A stretch of DNA of 64,000 nucleotides from Daucus carota subsp. sativus (lineage: Eukaryota; Streptophyta; Magnoliopsida; Apiales; Apiaceae). Made by a program: the position numbers and the translations under genes. Below, piece after piece: positions 12,737 through 28,624 of this stretch. The stretch covers positions 43,708,689 through 43,772,688 of the forward strand of contig NC_030381.2 in assembly GCF_001625215.2 (NCBI RefSeq). Reading direction: 5' to 3'. How positions within the stretch are numbered: the first letter of the stretch is position 1; every line of letters begins with the position of its first letter. The notes below the pieces were generated by a model. The model was not told where the DNA came from. It saw only the letters and a program-made list of their open reading frames with translations, and searched no databases.

Positions 12737-13784
12737 ATTTATGTTCGTACCAACACACACAATCCTCTTGTTGTCCTAAGAGAGAGTTGATAAAGCCAAA
12801 GGTGCTAAGTGTTTTATTTTGTTATTTTCAAACGTTATTTAGGCGTATTATATTTTAAGGTAAAATGGCCTAATAGTAGCAATTAGCAATGACCCAACTA
12901 CCACATCCACATGTCTCAAACGTTAGTTCATTTTGTGTTTCTGATTTCACTACAAAATATTAGATAATATAATATTTTGAACCGAAAATCTTATTTTAAA
13001 TTATGTTTTTAATTTTCTTTAACATAATAGTATTTCATATTATGCTTTAATATGATATTTGGGACTATTGTTTTAGAATCATTAGGTGGTATTTGAGATC
13101 TTATTTCTCATATTTGTGTGAGGAAAGACTGACATCCAATTTTTAAATATGGTTTATGCTAGGTGAGTTTCTTGTTAAAGAAGACTACATAAAAGGAAAA
13201 ATAGAGTTGGGGGAAGCAAGTAGCACTACCCGAATTCGGAACCAGGACGCCTATATTTTGCCTTCATGCATTTTACACCGAAGAAAAATCATAATACATA
13301 TTTCTATAATTTTTTTAAGTAAAATTGACATTTGAATGAAACAAATATTATTTTTAAATAAATTATTTTTTGTTTGAAATATATTGCTTCAGTTTTAGTA
13401 TAATAGCTCAAGATTTTAATATAGTTCACATATATGCGGCAAAAAAAGAAAAGACAATATTATATTCTCATTCAAACCAAAGTTTTTTTTTACGGATCAT
13501 TCGAACCAACGTTACTTAATATACTGTAATTTGTTCCAAATTTTTCAAAAAACAAAGGGAAAAAACAGGCACAAGTCTGGGCCTGACGAAAGACTTTGGG
13601 CCTCTCCAATGATGAAACTGAAATTCAATTGGGCCCTTGATCATCTAAACTCAAAACAAAACTATACATACAGCAGATACAACACACATATATGAATTGC
13701 TGAACAAGACACCTTAAAACCTTCTCTCTCATTTCTCTAATCTCTCTCTCTCTGCAATTCAATCCGGGTTGAAAATACACAAAA
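12737..13784. other. Shared upstream region of two divergent genes
   Basis: This AT-rich spacer of about 1 kb lies between the minus-strand small-protein gene and the plus-strand proteasome gene. A CT-rich leader (TCTCTCTCTC words near 13725-13755) precedes the RPT5 start codon. I see no other gene. Confidence 0.5.
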
Positions 13785-16700
13785 ATGGCGGCGACAGCAG
13801 TACCTATGGTAGAAGACACCAACTTCGAGGACGATCAACTCGCATCTATGTCCACCGATGACATTGCTAGGTCTTCTCGTCTCCTCGATAACGAAATTCG
13901 AGTCCTCAAGGTATGTTTAAATATCTAATTGAGTATCGATTCGGTTTAATTGGATGCGTTATTGTATAAATTTAGTGATGGTTTCATTGGTATAGGATGA
14001 GCTACAAAGGACAAATCTGGAAGTGGATTCGATAAAGGAAAAAATTAAGGAGAATCAGGAGAAGATTAAACTCAATAAGCAACTTCCTTACTTAGTCGGA
14101 AACATCGTTGAGGTAGTTATTCAGTTGCTCTTTTGTGTTGTTTTGTAGTGTTTGCGGTTAGTTTACGGCTTTTGATTTGTTGTTGTTTTGTTTTAGGGTT
14201 TATGATTTGTCATTCCTGGTTGCGTAGTTTAGTTGTTTTGTTTAATAGAAGTGTAATTTGATCAAGTATTCATGTCATAGCGGTCGTAAGCTGTTGGTGT
14301 TCGTGTATTAGATCTGATTGCTTTCGGATTTACTCTTTTCATGGCTGCTTTGTGGGTGACTGATTGCTGGATACTGAGTCTTGTGGCGGTGGGGGAGATT
14401 TAGAAATGCTTTGATGATTTCAATGTTGATTAGCAGGATGTAGTGAAATTGAATTATGTGTGGGTGTGTGGCTGTTGCTTTTTATAGTTCTTAAATAGGG
14501 TTTTCATGTAGGGAATACAATCTTCGGGACCAATACTTAATATAAGGGAAAGCAGGGAAGTTAAATGCCAAAGAGAGTAATAGCACGTAGCAAGAGGAGA
14601 TTGATAATAACATTGTTAGGCAGTTGCAGTCATGGTCAGGGTGTCTCGGTATTCCCTTTAAGTGTAGCTTTATAAACTTAATTTTAAAACCATAGATTAA
14701 CATAGAAAATCTAGTGACTCAGGAGAATCTAGAGTATCAATTGGTTATGTCGGATTAAGATGATATCTTGTTTCAATTATACCTGTGGGAAATGGAATAA
14801 AATGTTTCCTTTTTGGTTCTAGCTATGTTGCTTCTTACTTAATTGAAATTTTATTTTTTTTGTTATAGATTTTAGAGATGAACCCAGAGGACGAAGCTGA
14901 GGAAGATGGTGCAAATATCGACCTTGACTCACAGAGGAAGGGTAAATGTGTGGTACTGAAAACATCTACACGCCAGGTAACCATAATGCTCTCATGCGTT
15001 CGTAGTTATAATTGCTTTCTTACTTGCATCTTTGAAAATTGTTTTGTTCTATAGTGGCATGAGCATCATGTAGGAAATAAAATAGTAACAGACATGCAGT
15101 CAAGCCTGTGATGTTGTTCTTAGCATAAGTTTCGTATTGTCAGCCTAGATCAGACATCTATTTATGAACAGTAAAGTATTTTTATTGCAAATTTACATTC
15201 CTTTATCTCCTGTTGCAATCATTTAATTAAATCTTCTTGAAGGTTTCTTAGAGTTATGAAAATTTTGTTGAAATGATTATTGTTTGAAAGCAAACATTTA
15301 AATCTCAAATATCCCTTGTCCCAGATTTCTTTTAATCACACAATGACTTAACTAAGCCACTCTTTCTAGTACCAGTTGAAACTTGATTTTCTTATTTTTT
15401 AAGCTTTTAGCAGATTATTGCTTACCTTCTTGTTATACAGAGTCACTTTGCTAAAAAATGACTATATATTCCTGTTCTTAAAATTAACCATTATGGTTTT
15501 CATTTCAATTTGAATGTAGACAATTTTCCTTCCCGTGGTTGGTCTTGTTGATCCCGATAAGCTGAAGCCTGGGGATTTGGTCGGGGTGAATAAGGATAGT
15601 TACTTGATCCTGGATACCTTGCCCTCAGAGTACGACTCTCGTGTCAAGGCAATGGAGGTTGATGAAAAACCAACTGAAGACTACAATGACATTGGAGGGT
15701 TAGAGAAACAGGCAAGTTTAAATCGATATATGTGAATTAGTTGGTTATTGTTTGCTTTCTTCATTATCTTTTAACTTTTTTTATTGGTGGCAGATTCAAG
15801 AATTAGTTGAAGCTATTGTTTTGCCAATGACACACAAGGAGCGGTTTCAGAAGTTAGGAGTTCGACCTCCCAAAGGTGTGCTCTTATATGGTCCTCCGGG
15901 AACTGGAAAGACTTTGATGGCTCGTGCATGTGCTGCCCAAACAAATGCTACATTTCTGAAGCTAGCAGGCCCACAACTTGTTCAGGTATTTATTGGATAC
16001 TTATGTTCTTGTTTGTGCAAGTAAATTAACTTTATTTCTGTGCCGATACTGATCAACAATTGCATATGTGCACGAGACTATTACCGTCCATTGTATAAGT
16101 TTTTAACTTGTAATATTTGTGAATGTATATAGAAAGAGAACGTCTGGCAATCCTTAGCCAAGCTTTTGGCTATAGATTCCACCTTAATAACTCCACTCTT
16201 GTAATTTGTGTGATGAGCTGACAATAACTTGTTGTGAATAAATTTGAATTGATTATTATATTACTTAACTTAATGTTACATAGTAGTACAGTACATATCA
16301 TTTGAATTTCTTGACTTGATGGGTTATGTACATTATATCTACAGTTGGATACTTGGATGGCTATCAAAATTTACGGAAACAAAGTTAATGAAGTGATTTA
16401 TAGCTAAACTTATCTAATAGTTGCCACATATATCATTTTTCGACATGTTCTTGTTATCATAGTAGCCATTGGCTTAATTCGTAATGCTCTTGATGTAACA
16501 AGTATTGGTGCTATTATTCTTATAAATACCTGCATAATTATTTTTAAGTCATATGTTTGTGTATATACTTCAGATATTGTTCAACAGTATGAATAGGTTT
16601 GGAGAAGTATAAAGCTAATGTAATATTCTTAATTTTGAAAGCAATAAGGTCCTATAAATATCGGGGGTGTATATGCCACATTGCTGCTAATGAGGCAGTG

Positions 16701-18369
16701 CATAGTTTGGGGTTTTGTATTCTCTCTCTTGTTAATTTACTTATTAATTATTAGTACTTCTAAGTGAAGGTTGCTTGTTAAATGTTAGGTTCTTATTCAA
16801 TTCGAGCCTAAATCATCTAGTTCAGTTAATTCTCTCAGCAGATATAGCCTACATCAAAATTTTCTCCAAACAACCAGAGCTATTGCATTATTAAGATAAT
16901 ACTAAATTTTTTATAATTTGTACAACAGGTCTTCATAATTTCAAATTTCAGTTGGAATGAATTGTTGCTTATAGTCATATCAAGACCTGTATAAAGTTAT
17001 GCGTGTCTATAATATTTGTCATGGCCATTGCAGTGGCTGGTTCTGTACTAACTACATTTTAACATATTGTATACAGATGTTCATTGGAGATGGAGCAAAA
17101 CTTGTTCGTGATGCATTTCAACTTGCTAAGGAAAAATCTCCTTGCATCATATTTATTGATGAAATTGATGCTATTGGCACAAAACGATTCGACAGGTATA
17201 GCATGTGTTGCTCTTTAAAAAGTCTATGTAATTCTAGTATGCAAGTTATTTTTTATGTACTGTCATTTACTGGTATGTAAGTGTTGATGTTTACTTTTGG
17301 TCTATGAATACAGTGAAGTTAGTGGGGATAGAGAGGTGCAGCGCACCATGCTTGAGCTTCTAAATCAGCTCGATGGTTTTAGCAGTGATGATAGGATCAA
17401 GGTATGTCCTTTTAGTTATGACATTCAGTTGGTGAAATTCCCTGCTATCTTTAATTCTTTTTAGAAAAGCTGATTGTTTTGTAGTTCCATATAATTGAGT
17501 TTTATGTAAGATCGATGATCTAATTGATTATGAGCAACTAGTATAAGATGGAACGTTGGGAGGTTCTTGATACATCATTTAGTAAAGTGTATGTCTAACT
17601 TAATATATATTGCAAGTCTTATTGAAATTTACACACTGGAAAAGAATTGAGACTCTCAAGTAAAATGGGTTAAAGAGCATTATGTAGTTGAGTGGTTATC
17701 CTTTATGGCCTTGTCTGTTAGACATTGGCTGCATAGGAAAGTTTAAGAGGACTCTTCGTCTCATATTTTTAATCTTCTATTATCTGCTTGCAGGTGATAG
17801 CAGCAACAAATCGAGCCGATATCTTGGATCCTGCTCTCATGCGTTCTGGGCGGTTAGATCGTAAAATTGAGTTTCCCCACCCCACAGAAGAAGCCAGAGC
17901 TCGTATCCTGCAGGTTTAGTTTTAACAACTAATTTAATATGAAATTTGCTGTTCTATTCTATCTGGCTGATAATATAATCTGCTTTTACATGGATTGGGG
18001 TTGTGTAGATCCATTCACGAAAGATGAATGTCCACCCAGACGTGAATTTTGAGGAGCTGGCTAGGTCGACGGATGATTTCAATGGGGCACAATTGAAAGC
18101 TGTATGTGTGGAGGCAGGCATGCTAGCTCTTCGTCGTGATGCCACTGAGGTCTCTCTCTCTCTGACACCCACCCACTACACAGACACACACACGCACACA
18201 CACTTTATTAACAATGTTTAAATTTCTGTTCATCTTTGTGCATTGAACACTTCTGAATTCTGATACATGTTTAAATTTGTTGTTTGTCTAGGTGAACCAT
18301 GAAGATTTCAATGAAGGTATCATCCAGGTCCAGGCAAAGAAGAAATCAAGCTTGAATTACTATGCATAG
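13785..18369 (+). CDS. RPT5: 26S proteasome regulatory AAA-ATPase subunit RPT5 (subunit 6A)
   Basis: RPT5 is one of six ATPases of the 19S base that unfold ubiquitylated substrates and open the 20S gate. Ten exons (13785-13910, 13996-14112, 14869-14976, 15520-15711, 15794-15985, 17077-17195, 17314-17401, 17794-17913, 18009-18149, 18292-18369) total 1281 nt, giving 426 aa, the normal length. The N-terminal coiled coil spans about residues 26-75 and is followed by an OB-type domain. Walker A is GPPGTGKT (214-221), Walker B is IIFIDEID with the D273-E274 pair, and the [12 protein letters not shown] arginine-finger region is present. The C-terminus LNYYA ends in the HbYX-type motif that docks into the 20S alpha ring. 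Intron 4 (15712-15793) starts with GC instead of GT. All catalytic residues are intact. Confidence 0.97.
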
Positions 18370-18793
18370 GTTGTCTTTGGATAGTGATTGTATTAGTTCA
18401 GGCAGAAGAGAGAAATGAGAATGTATGTCTCACTTGCCACTTACTGCTCTCTTTTCATGTACAATGGAACAAGGGTTTATCAAATATCAACAATGTATTC
18501 GTTTCTACTTGTTACTCCACAGATGCTTTTGAATTAAGTCGATATATCCAGAGTGAAAATTAATGAGGCGTGTTCTAGAATAAAATCTCCAAGGGTGTTC
18601 ATCTTTTTTTCTCTCTGTAATTACAAATAGATACTATCTCACAAGTCTTAGAGCTTGTTCGGGTTGATTTAAAATTATGATTTATTATAATAATAATAAT
18701 AATAAATCTGATAGTTTAATATCAACATCACTCTGTCAGAAGGGCAACAAAAATGTCACGACACTTTGCTACTCTTTTTGGGGGACCATGGAG
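18370..18793. other. 3' flank of RPT5
   Basis: This is the likely 3' UTR followed by AT-rich spacer with a short TAA microsatellite near 18690-18705. No gene is seen. Confidence 0.5.
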
Positions 18794-18803
18794 ACGCTGA
18801 ACT

Positions 18804-19214
18804 AGGGTACATGTCACGGCAGTTCTGTACATGTCACGGCAGTTCTCACTGGCGTGCCTATAGGCATGTATTTTATAAAATGGCATGCCCAAATGGCATG
18901 CCATTTTCCATTAAATATAGTAAAAACTGCTGCATCATTATAGGATTGATACTAAAGTGCACTTACAAATATAACAAAAGTTAGTAAATATTAAGAACAG
19001 AACTTAGTACGATACTAACTTATATTAGTAGTTTATCTAATATTTAACTATGAAGTTGGACTATATTTAAAATTTTCAATATTTATAAGATATAATATTT
19101 ATATAAATTTTATTATTTATATAAAAAATTAGTAAAAAAGCATGCCAAATGGACAAAAGGCATGCCTAGGGCATGCCCAGTCTGGCATGCCCGTGCCGTT
19201 GTGACATGAACCCT
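18804..19214. mobile_element. MULE-like MITE with 10-bp target duplication
   Basis: The ends AGGGTACATGTCAC and AGGGTTCATGTCAC (right end, reverse complement) match at 13 of 14 bases. They are flanked by the perfect duplication ACGCTGAACT (18794-18803, 19215-19224). A 9-11-bp duplication points to the Mutator superfamily. Near the left end a 20-bp unit is tandemly doubled (about 18807-18846), and several GGCATGCC palindromes lie near both ends, possible transposase-binding sites. There is no coding capacity. Confidence 0.8.
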
Positions 19215-19224
19215 ACGCTGAACT

Positions 19225-19734
19225 ATCAAATTCTTGAAAACTTCTGAAATTGCAAAGTTTCGATGAAGAGGCAACAAAAATGGCATAGCATATTTTATTT
19301 TATTTTTTGTCAAATCTTGAAGACGCTTTGTCAGATTTTAGAAACTTTCTGAAATTGGAAACCGCAATCTCAACTACTTAAGTTGTCTTTAAAACTTTTG
19401 TTGTTATGCATAATTGACAAATAGTCTTGTACAAGTGGTAGGCTCATATGCTCTTAAAGTAGTTTTTTTTTTTCAAGCAAGAAGTTCACATTCTATTTTC
19501 ATTCATTCATATCCGAATCAAGTATTGTATTGTGGGCATTTATAATTAAGCACATTGTTTTGTGGGGAATTTACTCTGAAATTTCATAAGATTTGTAGTT
19601 GTGATGTTAATTTATGTGATGATGAAGTGTTGCAGGCAAGGAAACTGTAAACTAAAGATACAAATAGACAGAGTATGATTAAGGGAGCTAGTTGATATTC
19701 TTGCAGTATCTGTTTCTGTGTGACATAAAATGGT
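19225..19734. other. Spacer and likely 3' UTR of the HIPP gene
   Basis: AT-rich sequence with no gene. The part next to 19735 is the probable 3' UTR of the minus-strand gene. Confidence 0.45.
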
Positions 19735-20794
19735 TTACATAATGGAGCAAGCATTAGGATTTTCATCACTGAAAATCTGAGGGGCATAAACAAGGTGTGA
19801 GGGATAATTTGCGTAAATGGAAGACGACTCCTTTTCCCTTCTCCCCCCTTTCTGATACTCTCCTCCCGTCGTCTGATTCTTTTTCCGATCATCCTTCTTT
19901 CCACTGCCTCCTTTCTTCTCCTGTTTCACAATCACTGCCTGCTTTCCTTCCCTTTTCTTCACCAAGTCCACTATCTTCTCCGGTTCCATGCTTCCTGTCA
20001 CCTTCACTATCGAGTCTTTCAGATACGTTTCCACTGTCACCACTCCTGCACCAGGGGATTACATATTTGTAATTACATTATAAACATCAGCATTCTGTAT
20101 AATTGCAATTATGAAACCTAAGATAGAATTGATTCATAATATACCTTATTTTAAGTTAGTAGCTGAGAACTATACAAGAAGTAAGGTCTGTCAGTCTTTA
20201 CCTTGTAATTTGTGGATGGTTTGCTTCACATCCGTGGCGCAGCCAGGGCAGTGCAGATTCACTTTCAGAGTTATTTCAACCAATCTTGGCTTTATACAAC
20301 CGAAGAAATATCAGAAACATATGAAAATCATAGCTAGTTCAACTACATCTAAGTATTGCCAGTAACTAATATGACAGCTCCTGACACTAACCTCCTGTTT
20401 TTGCTCTTCCTTAATCTCTTCTTTCTTCTCTTCTGACAACACTGGAGTCATAAGCTCCACATGCTTACCACACTTCTTCCGAACCCTCTCTACAACTTTG
20501 ATCGGATCAGCTCTCGCCCCCTTCACCGTCACCTGATGATTTTTCGAGTCTATTTCAATTTCTTCCACACCTGACAAATATATTGTCCCAGTTAAACTCT
20601 AGATATCAACACAGGGCTAGAATAAATTCCAGACACACTGCATTATAAATAAAAGCTAAATTTTTTTCGCTACCTTCAAATCCACGCAAGGAGCTGCAGA
20701 TTGAACGTGCGCATCCTTGGCAGTGTATGAGAACTCCCAACACAATATCACTCTTAGGGACGCTATCTTTGCCTTCTATATTTTTCTCCGTCAT
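19735..20794 (-). CDS. Heavy metal-associated isoprenylated plant protein (HIPP), two HMA domains
   Basis: HIPPs bind transition metals through HMA folds and attach to membranes by a C-terminal lipid; they act in metal homeostasis and stress responses. Minus-strand exons, in order, are 20674-20794, 20392-20570, 20202-20289 and 19735-20045, totalling 699 nt (232 aa). HMA 1 has the metal-binding loop IHCQGCARSI (Cys25 and Cys28) and HMA 2 has LHCPGCATDV (Cys114 and Cys117). A Lys/Glu-rich linker separates them, and a basic Gly/Lys-rich region follows. The protein ends NPNACSIM: a CaaX box with Met last, which predicts farnesylation. Each exon junction keeps frame. The acceptor of exon 3 (TATAAAG) lacks a pyrimidine tract and is the least certain boundary. 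Confidence 0.92.
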
Positions 20795-22940
20795 TTCTTC
20801 GTCTTTCTTATTTCATTCGGGACCAAATTCTCTAGACAAGATGATACGTTTCCTTACAAACGTTGCATATAAATGCAAATGCAGACTAACACGTATGCTA
20901 CCTTTGCTATGATGGTTCTTGATTCGAAATTCGAAAACAAGTGCTAACAACAGAGGAGATCCTGGAGTTCAAGAACGCTATAAAAAATCTGTGAATATAT
21001 AGATAGTTTCTGAGTTAGACAACATAAATGAGAGGGATTGCATACTAAACGAGGAAGAGAGTAAAACATGCAGATATAGTAATATGTGCTGCAAATTGCA
21101 TAAAATCAAAGGAGATTAAATTTTACTTCGTATTCTCTGTATAGCAAACTTTTCCTTTTCATTGTCTTCAGGTTAATAACATGCTAATAACAGAAGCGAA
21201 GCACAGGCTAAATTAAAAAATATGAAAAAATATAACTGTATCAAATATATTAAAATATAAATACTTCTTAAACTGTAACATTACAACAAATTGAAATAAA
21301 CAAATTTTTAAAATTTTTGTAATTGTTTAATGTCTTTGCAAAAGAATAGAGTTGTACAAACCACAGAGTATAATCTAGCGTGTACCAGTGTAGTATATAA
21401 GAAATACTACTGAGTTCACTTAAAAAAATTGTGAAGTAAATTTTTTAAAAGCACACTATACTGAAAATTAGTTACATGTAAATTGTTTACACAGATTTTA
21501 TAAGATAGTTGTAAAATTACTTAAGTGGCGAAACAAGCCACATTAAATTTTTTATGCTGTATTGTTGAAGGTTTTTTCTAAAAAAAATATTTTAAGTTAT
21601 ATTTAGTTCTTCTTTATTTCTGGTTAAAGCTTGAGTAGTAAATATTTTCTTTTACCTTTTTTTGAAATATTCAAACCGCACAAATTATTTTCAAAAACAT
21701 GATATAAATCTCATTTGCGACTTTAATTGCAACTGTTTCTCATTTGCAATTTGACGGTATTTTTATAAATACTTTAAAAACATAAATATTCTTACGATTT
21801 CTTTTTAGAAATTCACCAAAACTATCACTTTTTCTAAGTTTTTTGCGATTTTACTATATTTTGAAAATATTTGCAAAAATACGATCTGCAACTAGATGCA
21901 ACCAGACACAACTTCAGTTAATTGGCATTGCAGGGGTTGCAAGTATGGCTGCATCTAGTTGGAACTTGCAAGTATAGTTGCATGTGATTGCAACGGGTTG
22001 CATACAATATTTTTGCAAATATATCAAAATTTTGGTATTTTTGCAAAATATTTGAAAAAGATGTGATATTTTTGTAAAAAAAATTTTGGATTTGGGTATT
22101 TATGAGAAAACGTCTATTTTTTTTATATAAATTGTGTTGATCCCCCCGACAGTCTCATTCTTAATAAGCGAGAAATAATAGTGGCTATCACTAGAACAAT
22201 CATTAGGAAACTAGTAGAGATGCTCTTATGCTCGATTTTCGCTTATTCTCACAAAATTTCGATTGAATTATATATCGAAGACATTTGATCTAATATAAGT
22301 TTTAATAAATAGAAATAAAACTGATTTATAATAAATGTTAACATGATTTGCATACACCTAAATAGTTTCATTGATAAAACATTATATATGTGAGTTGTTG
22401 ATCCTTGTTCCATTTCTCATGGTAACAACTGTTTTGTGAGTTTCATATTTGATTAATTTAATCGGTCTGGCTATTATGCTGATAAAATAAAATGAATTTG
22501 TAAGATTTCATAATAATTTCATAGTGATGTTTGGTACCTTACTAAGGACTCCACAAGGATTTTTTTATATCATATTTCATTTTTAAAACTGAAGAAATCT
22601 GTACTTTCCGTTAATCAAAACTCAAAAACATAAATATATGTATTTTAAAAAATAAAAATAATAATTAATTGGCTATTATAGATATGGGAGATAATTGAGT
22701 TATAATATTTAACAAGATATTGATACTGATATTTTTTATATATAATAATAAAGATTTATTGGTGTTTTTATATCATATAAAAAAAAGATAATAATCAACA
22801 CTTCTAATCGACCGAAGACATAAACAAATGCATTTTAAAAAGTCAAAAATCATAATGATTAATACGAAACCAAAGTTTATATGATATTAAACATCTAATA
22901 AATGCAAATTCTCTGATAATATATGTTATCATTGTGCATG
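20795..22940. other. AT-rich intergenic region with a foldback repeat
   Basis: No gene is seen. The region next to 20794 is the promoter of the HIPP gene. A diverged inverted repeat lies at about 21850-22080 and is listed separately. Confidence 0.5.
21850..22080. repeat. Degenerate foldback repeat rich in TTGCAAC words
   Basis: The left half (about 21860-21905, with ATTTGCAAAAATAC then TGCAACTAGATGCAAC) and the reverse complement of the right half (about 21985-22060, with ATTTGCAAAAATA then TGCAACCCGTTGCAA) share the same word order. The centre repeats TTGCAAGTAT and TTGCAAC in both orientations. This suggests an old MITE or hairpin. No target duplication was found. Confidence 0.4.
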
Positions 22941-26064
<3,124 letters not shown>

Positions 26065-28624
26065 TTTTCAAGTTATGAAGCTGACATTATTATGTATATA
26101 TATTCATCTATCAAAATAAAACAAAAGAGTTAGATTTTAGTTGAGAAAGAGATATTTGTGCAACTTGATTTCTGTGATATGGTAGGTAGTAGGTAGGAAA
26201 ATCTAGTAATTAAGAAATATTTAATTTCAATTCAATTATTACAAAATCTAATATGCATACAAATTTATTACATAATTTGAAAAAAAGATACAAATAACAG
26301 ATAATTAATCCTCGAAGATCTTTACATTTATGGGGATTTAATTTCATAATTGAGCATAATTATTTTTGTAAGGTACTTGTGACCTTGTTCCACAATCAGG
26401 TTGTAAATATTTAATAGCCATCAAATCTTAGTCATTAGTAGAATCATCAACGGTTGAAGAGCACCTTTACCATAATTTTATAAATGAGTATCCTTTATGT
26501 GTTGGTTAAACCACCCTTTATGACTAAGGATGGTTGAAAAAGGGGCCCCTATACATATCAATATGAAGATTTTGTAATACATGTTTTAGATTCTATGCAT
26601 AATTCATCTATGAACCAAAGTCACAAGGATAATCAGTCAGATGAATTGTTATTTGCAATTTATTTATTTTATTACATATATATAATTATATATCTACATA
26701 CACACATAATTGCATTCTATATTAAAGATACACACACACACATATGTGTGTGTAGATTACGTTCTACAACATAAACATTGTAATTAAAAGATAAAATAAT
26801 TATTTTAATAAATCGTAGGACACTATATTCTATAATATAACTAATAAGCTAAACAATAATCTTTTTTTTTGACAAACAATAATCTTAATGCTTGTTAAAG
26901 TTGAATAATATTAATGATTAATTGATAATTATGTTTAAAACTACTTACTAATGAGAAATTATATATAAATTTATATAATCAAAGATTTTATGTATGATTA
27001 AAATAAAAAATTGTAATTGGTACTTCAATACTCTGATGTACAAACCCGAAATTTTATTCATACCCAAACTCGATCTTAACCCTGAAAAATATCCCAAAAT
27101 GAATACCCGAACCCGATCCAATAGATTTCAGATCGGATTTGGGTATACCCGAACCCGAAATTTTTTAAATTGGATATCCTAAATCCGAAAATATTTATAA
27201 TTATAAATATTGCAAACACTTGAAATCAAACACGCGACATGGAGTCCTAGGAGAGATGAAATCATATTAGGTTTCGGATCGGTGTACCTGATATCCAAAT
27301 TCAACTCCAAAAATTTCAAGTAAATGCATATTCAAATCCAAAAAACCGGTTCAGTAAATCCAATTGCGATCACCAATCACTAACATAAGTAGATTTTCTT
27401 AATTATAATGGATAAAAATTGTTGATTTTATCGTATAAAACAGTGATTAACGCGGTATAAACGAGTAATTGATGTAGTTAAAATAGTGGGTTTGAAACTT
27501 GTTTTTAGTTTGGAGTTAAGAATTAGTTTGTATATGATCCGCTTCATAATTCCCCGATTTTCATATTAAATATAATATTTATATATATATTAATATTATA
27601 AAAATAGTAATGATAAAATAATTCCCATCATTTTATTGATTAAATTGTTTCATATTATAATGAATGAAAATGAATAATTATAAATCTAGTTTTATATTTA
27701 AAGTTTATTTAGTGTTAATTTAAAGAGGTGTTTAAAATATTATGTAAAATTAAAAGAATATTATATATATATATATATTATATTAATATAATTTAATTTA
27801 AAATTATATTATTAAATATATTATATAATTTTTTTTAGAAAATGATGATTTTTCCAAATTCTTAAGAAGATGTATTTAACTCTTTTTGATTGACTACTAT
27901 CTGTTACCTATTAATAATGATTAATAATGATGGATCTTCTCAGTTCTCTGTATGCAGAAGCTACACCAATCAAAACGAGCTAAATAAATCAAATTTAGTG
28001 CTTAACATATATTTTTTATATACAAAAACTGCACCAATTAAAACGAAATAAATATATGTATCTATACGTAGAACAGCCAAACTCATTGGAAAATATAATT
28101 CGGTGATAACTGGATAAGACCAGGAATAATACTTCTACACCCGAAACGACCCAATCCATGGCTGCTGCCGGCTGCAAAGATTGGAACGGGGGAGTTTCCT
28201 TTCAAAGCACGTCAACAATATCCCGAACCCGAAATGAATTAAGTAAACAAATATAATCCCAAAATCTGAACCGTACGTATGAATCATGATTTATTACCAA
28301 ATTAGTAAGACCCCGTTCCAATCTGACGGCCACAAATAGGCCGAAACAGAAAAAGAAAAGAAAAGAAAAGCAGCTGAAAAACAACAATAATAAAATGAAA
28401 ATAAAAGGCTACTAGCTAGGCTGCCTCTACAGTTTTCCTTGTTATTCTCATCTTCCTCATCCACCGATACACACACACTTTGTATCTATATATTTTCTTA
28501 CACCTCCCCTAGATTTCAGACCCCTTGCTTCGCTCTATCTCCCCTTAATTTATGCTCTAATTTAATTATTATAATTTCGGAGAATTTCATCTATAATTAT
28601 ATAATTTAATTTAATTATATAATT
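26065..28624. other. Intergenic region between two divergent genes
   Basis: AT-rich, with no supported gene. It holds a CACACA/TGTGTG palindromic microsatellite near 26728-26754. A patch at about 27040-27360 repeats ACCCGAACCCGAA and GATATCC words, probably a decayed transposon. The stretch 28450-28624 is a pyrimidine-rich likely leader of the RFI2-like gene. Confidence 0.5.

Noticed and set aside
27040-27360. Patch with ACCCGAACCCGAA repeats, considered as a transposon
   Set aside because: The words suggest a repeat, but I could not find terminal inverted repeats or a target duplication.
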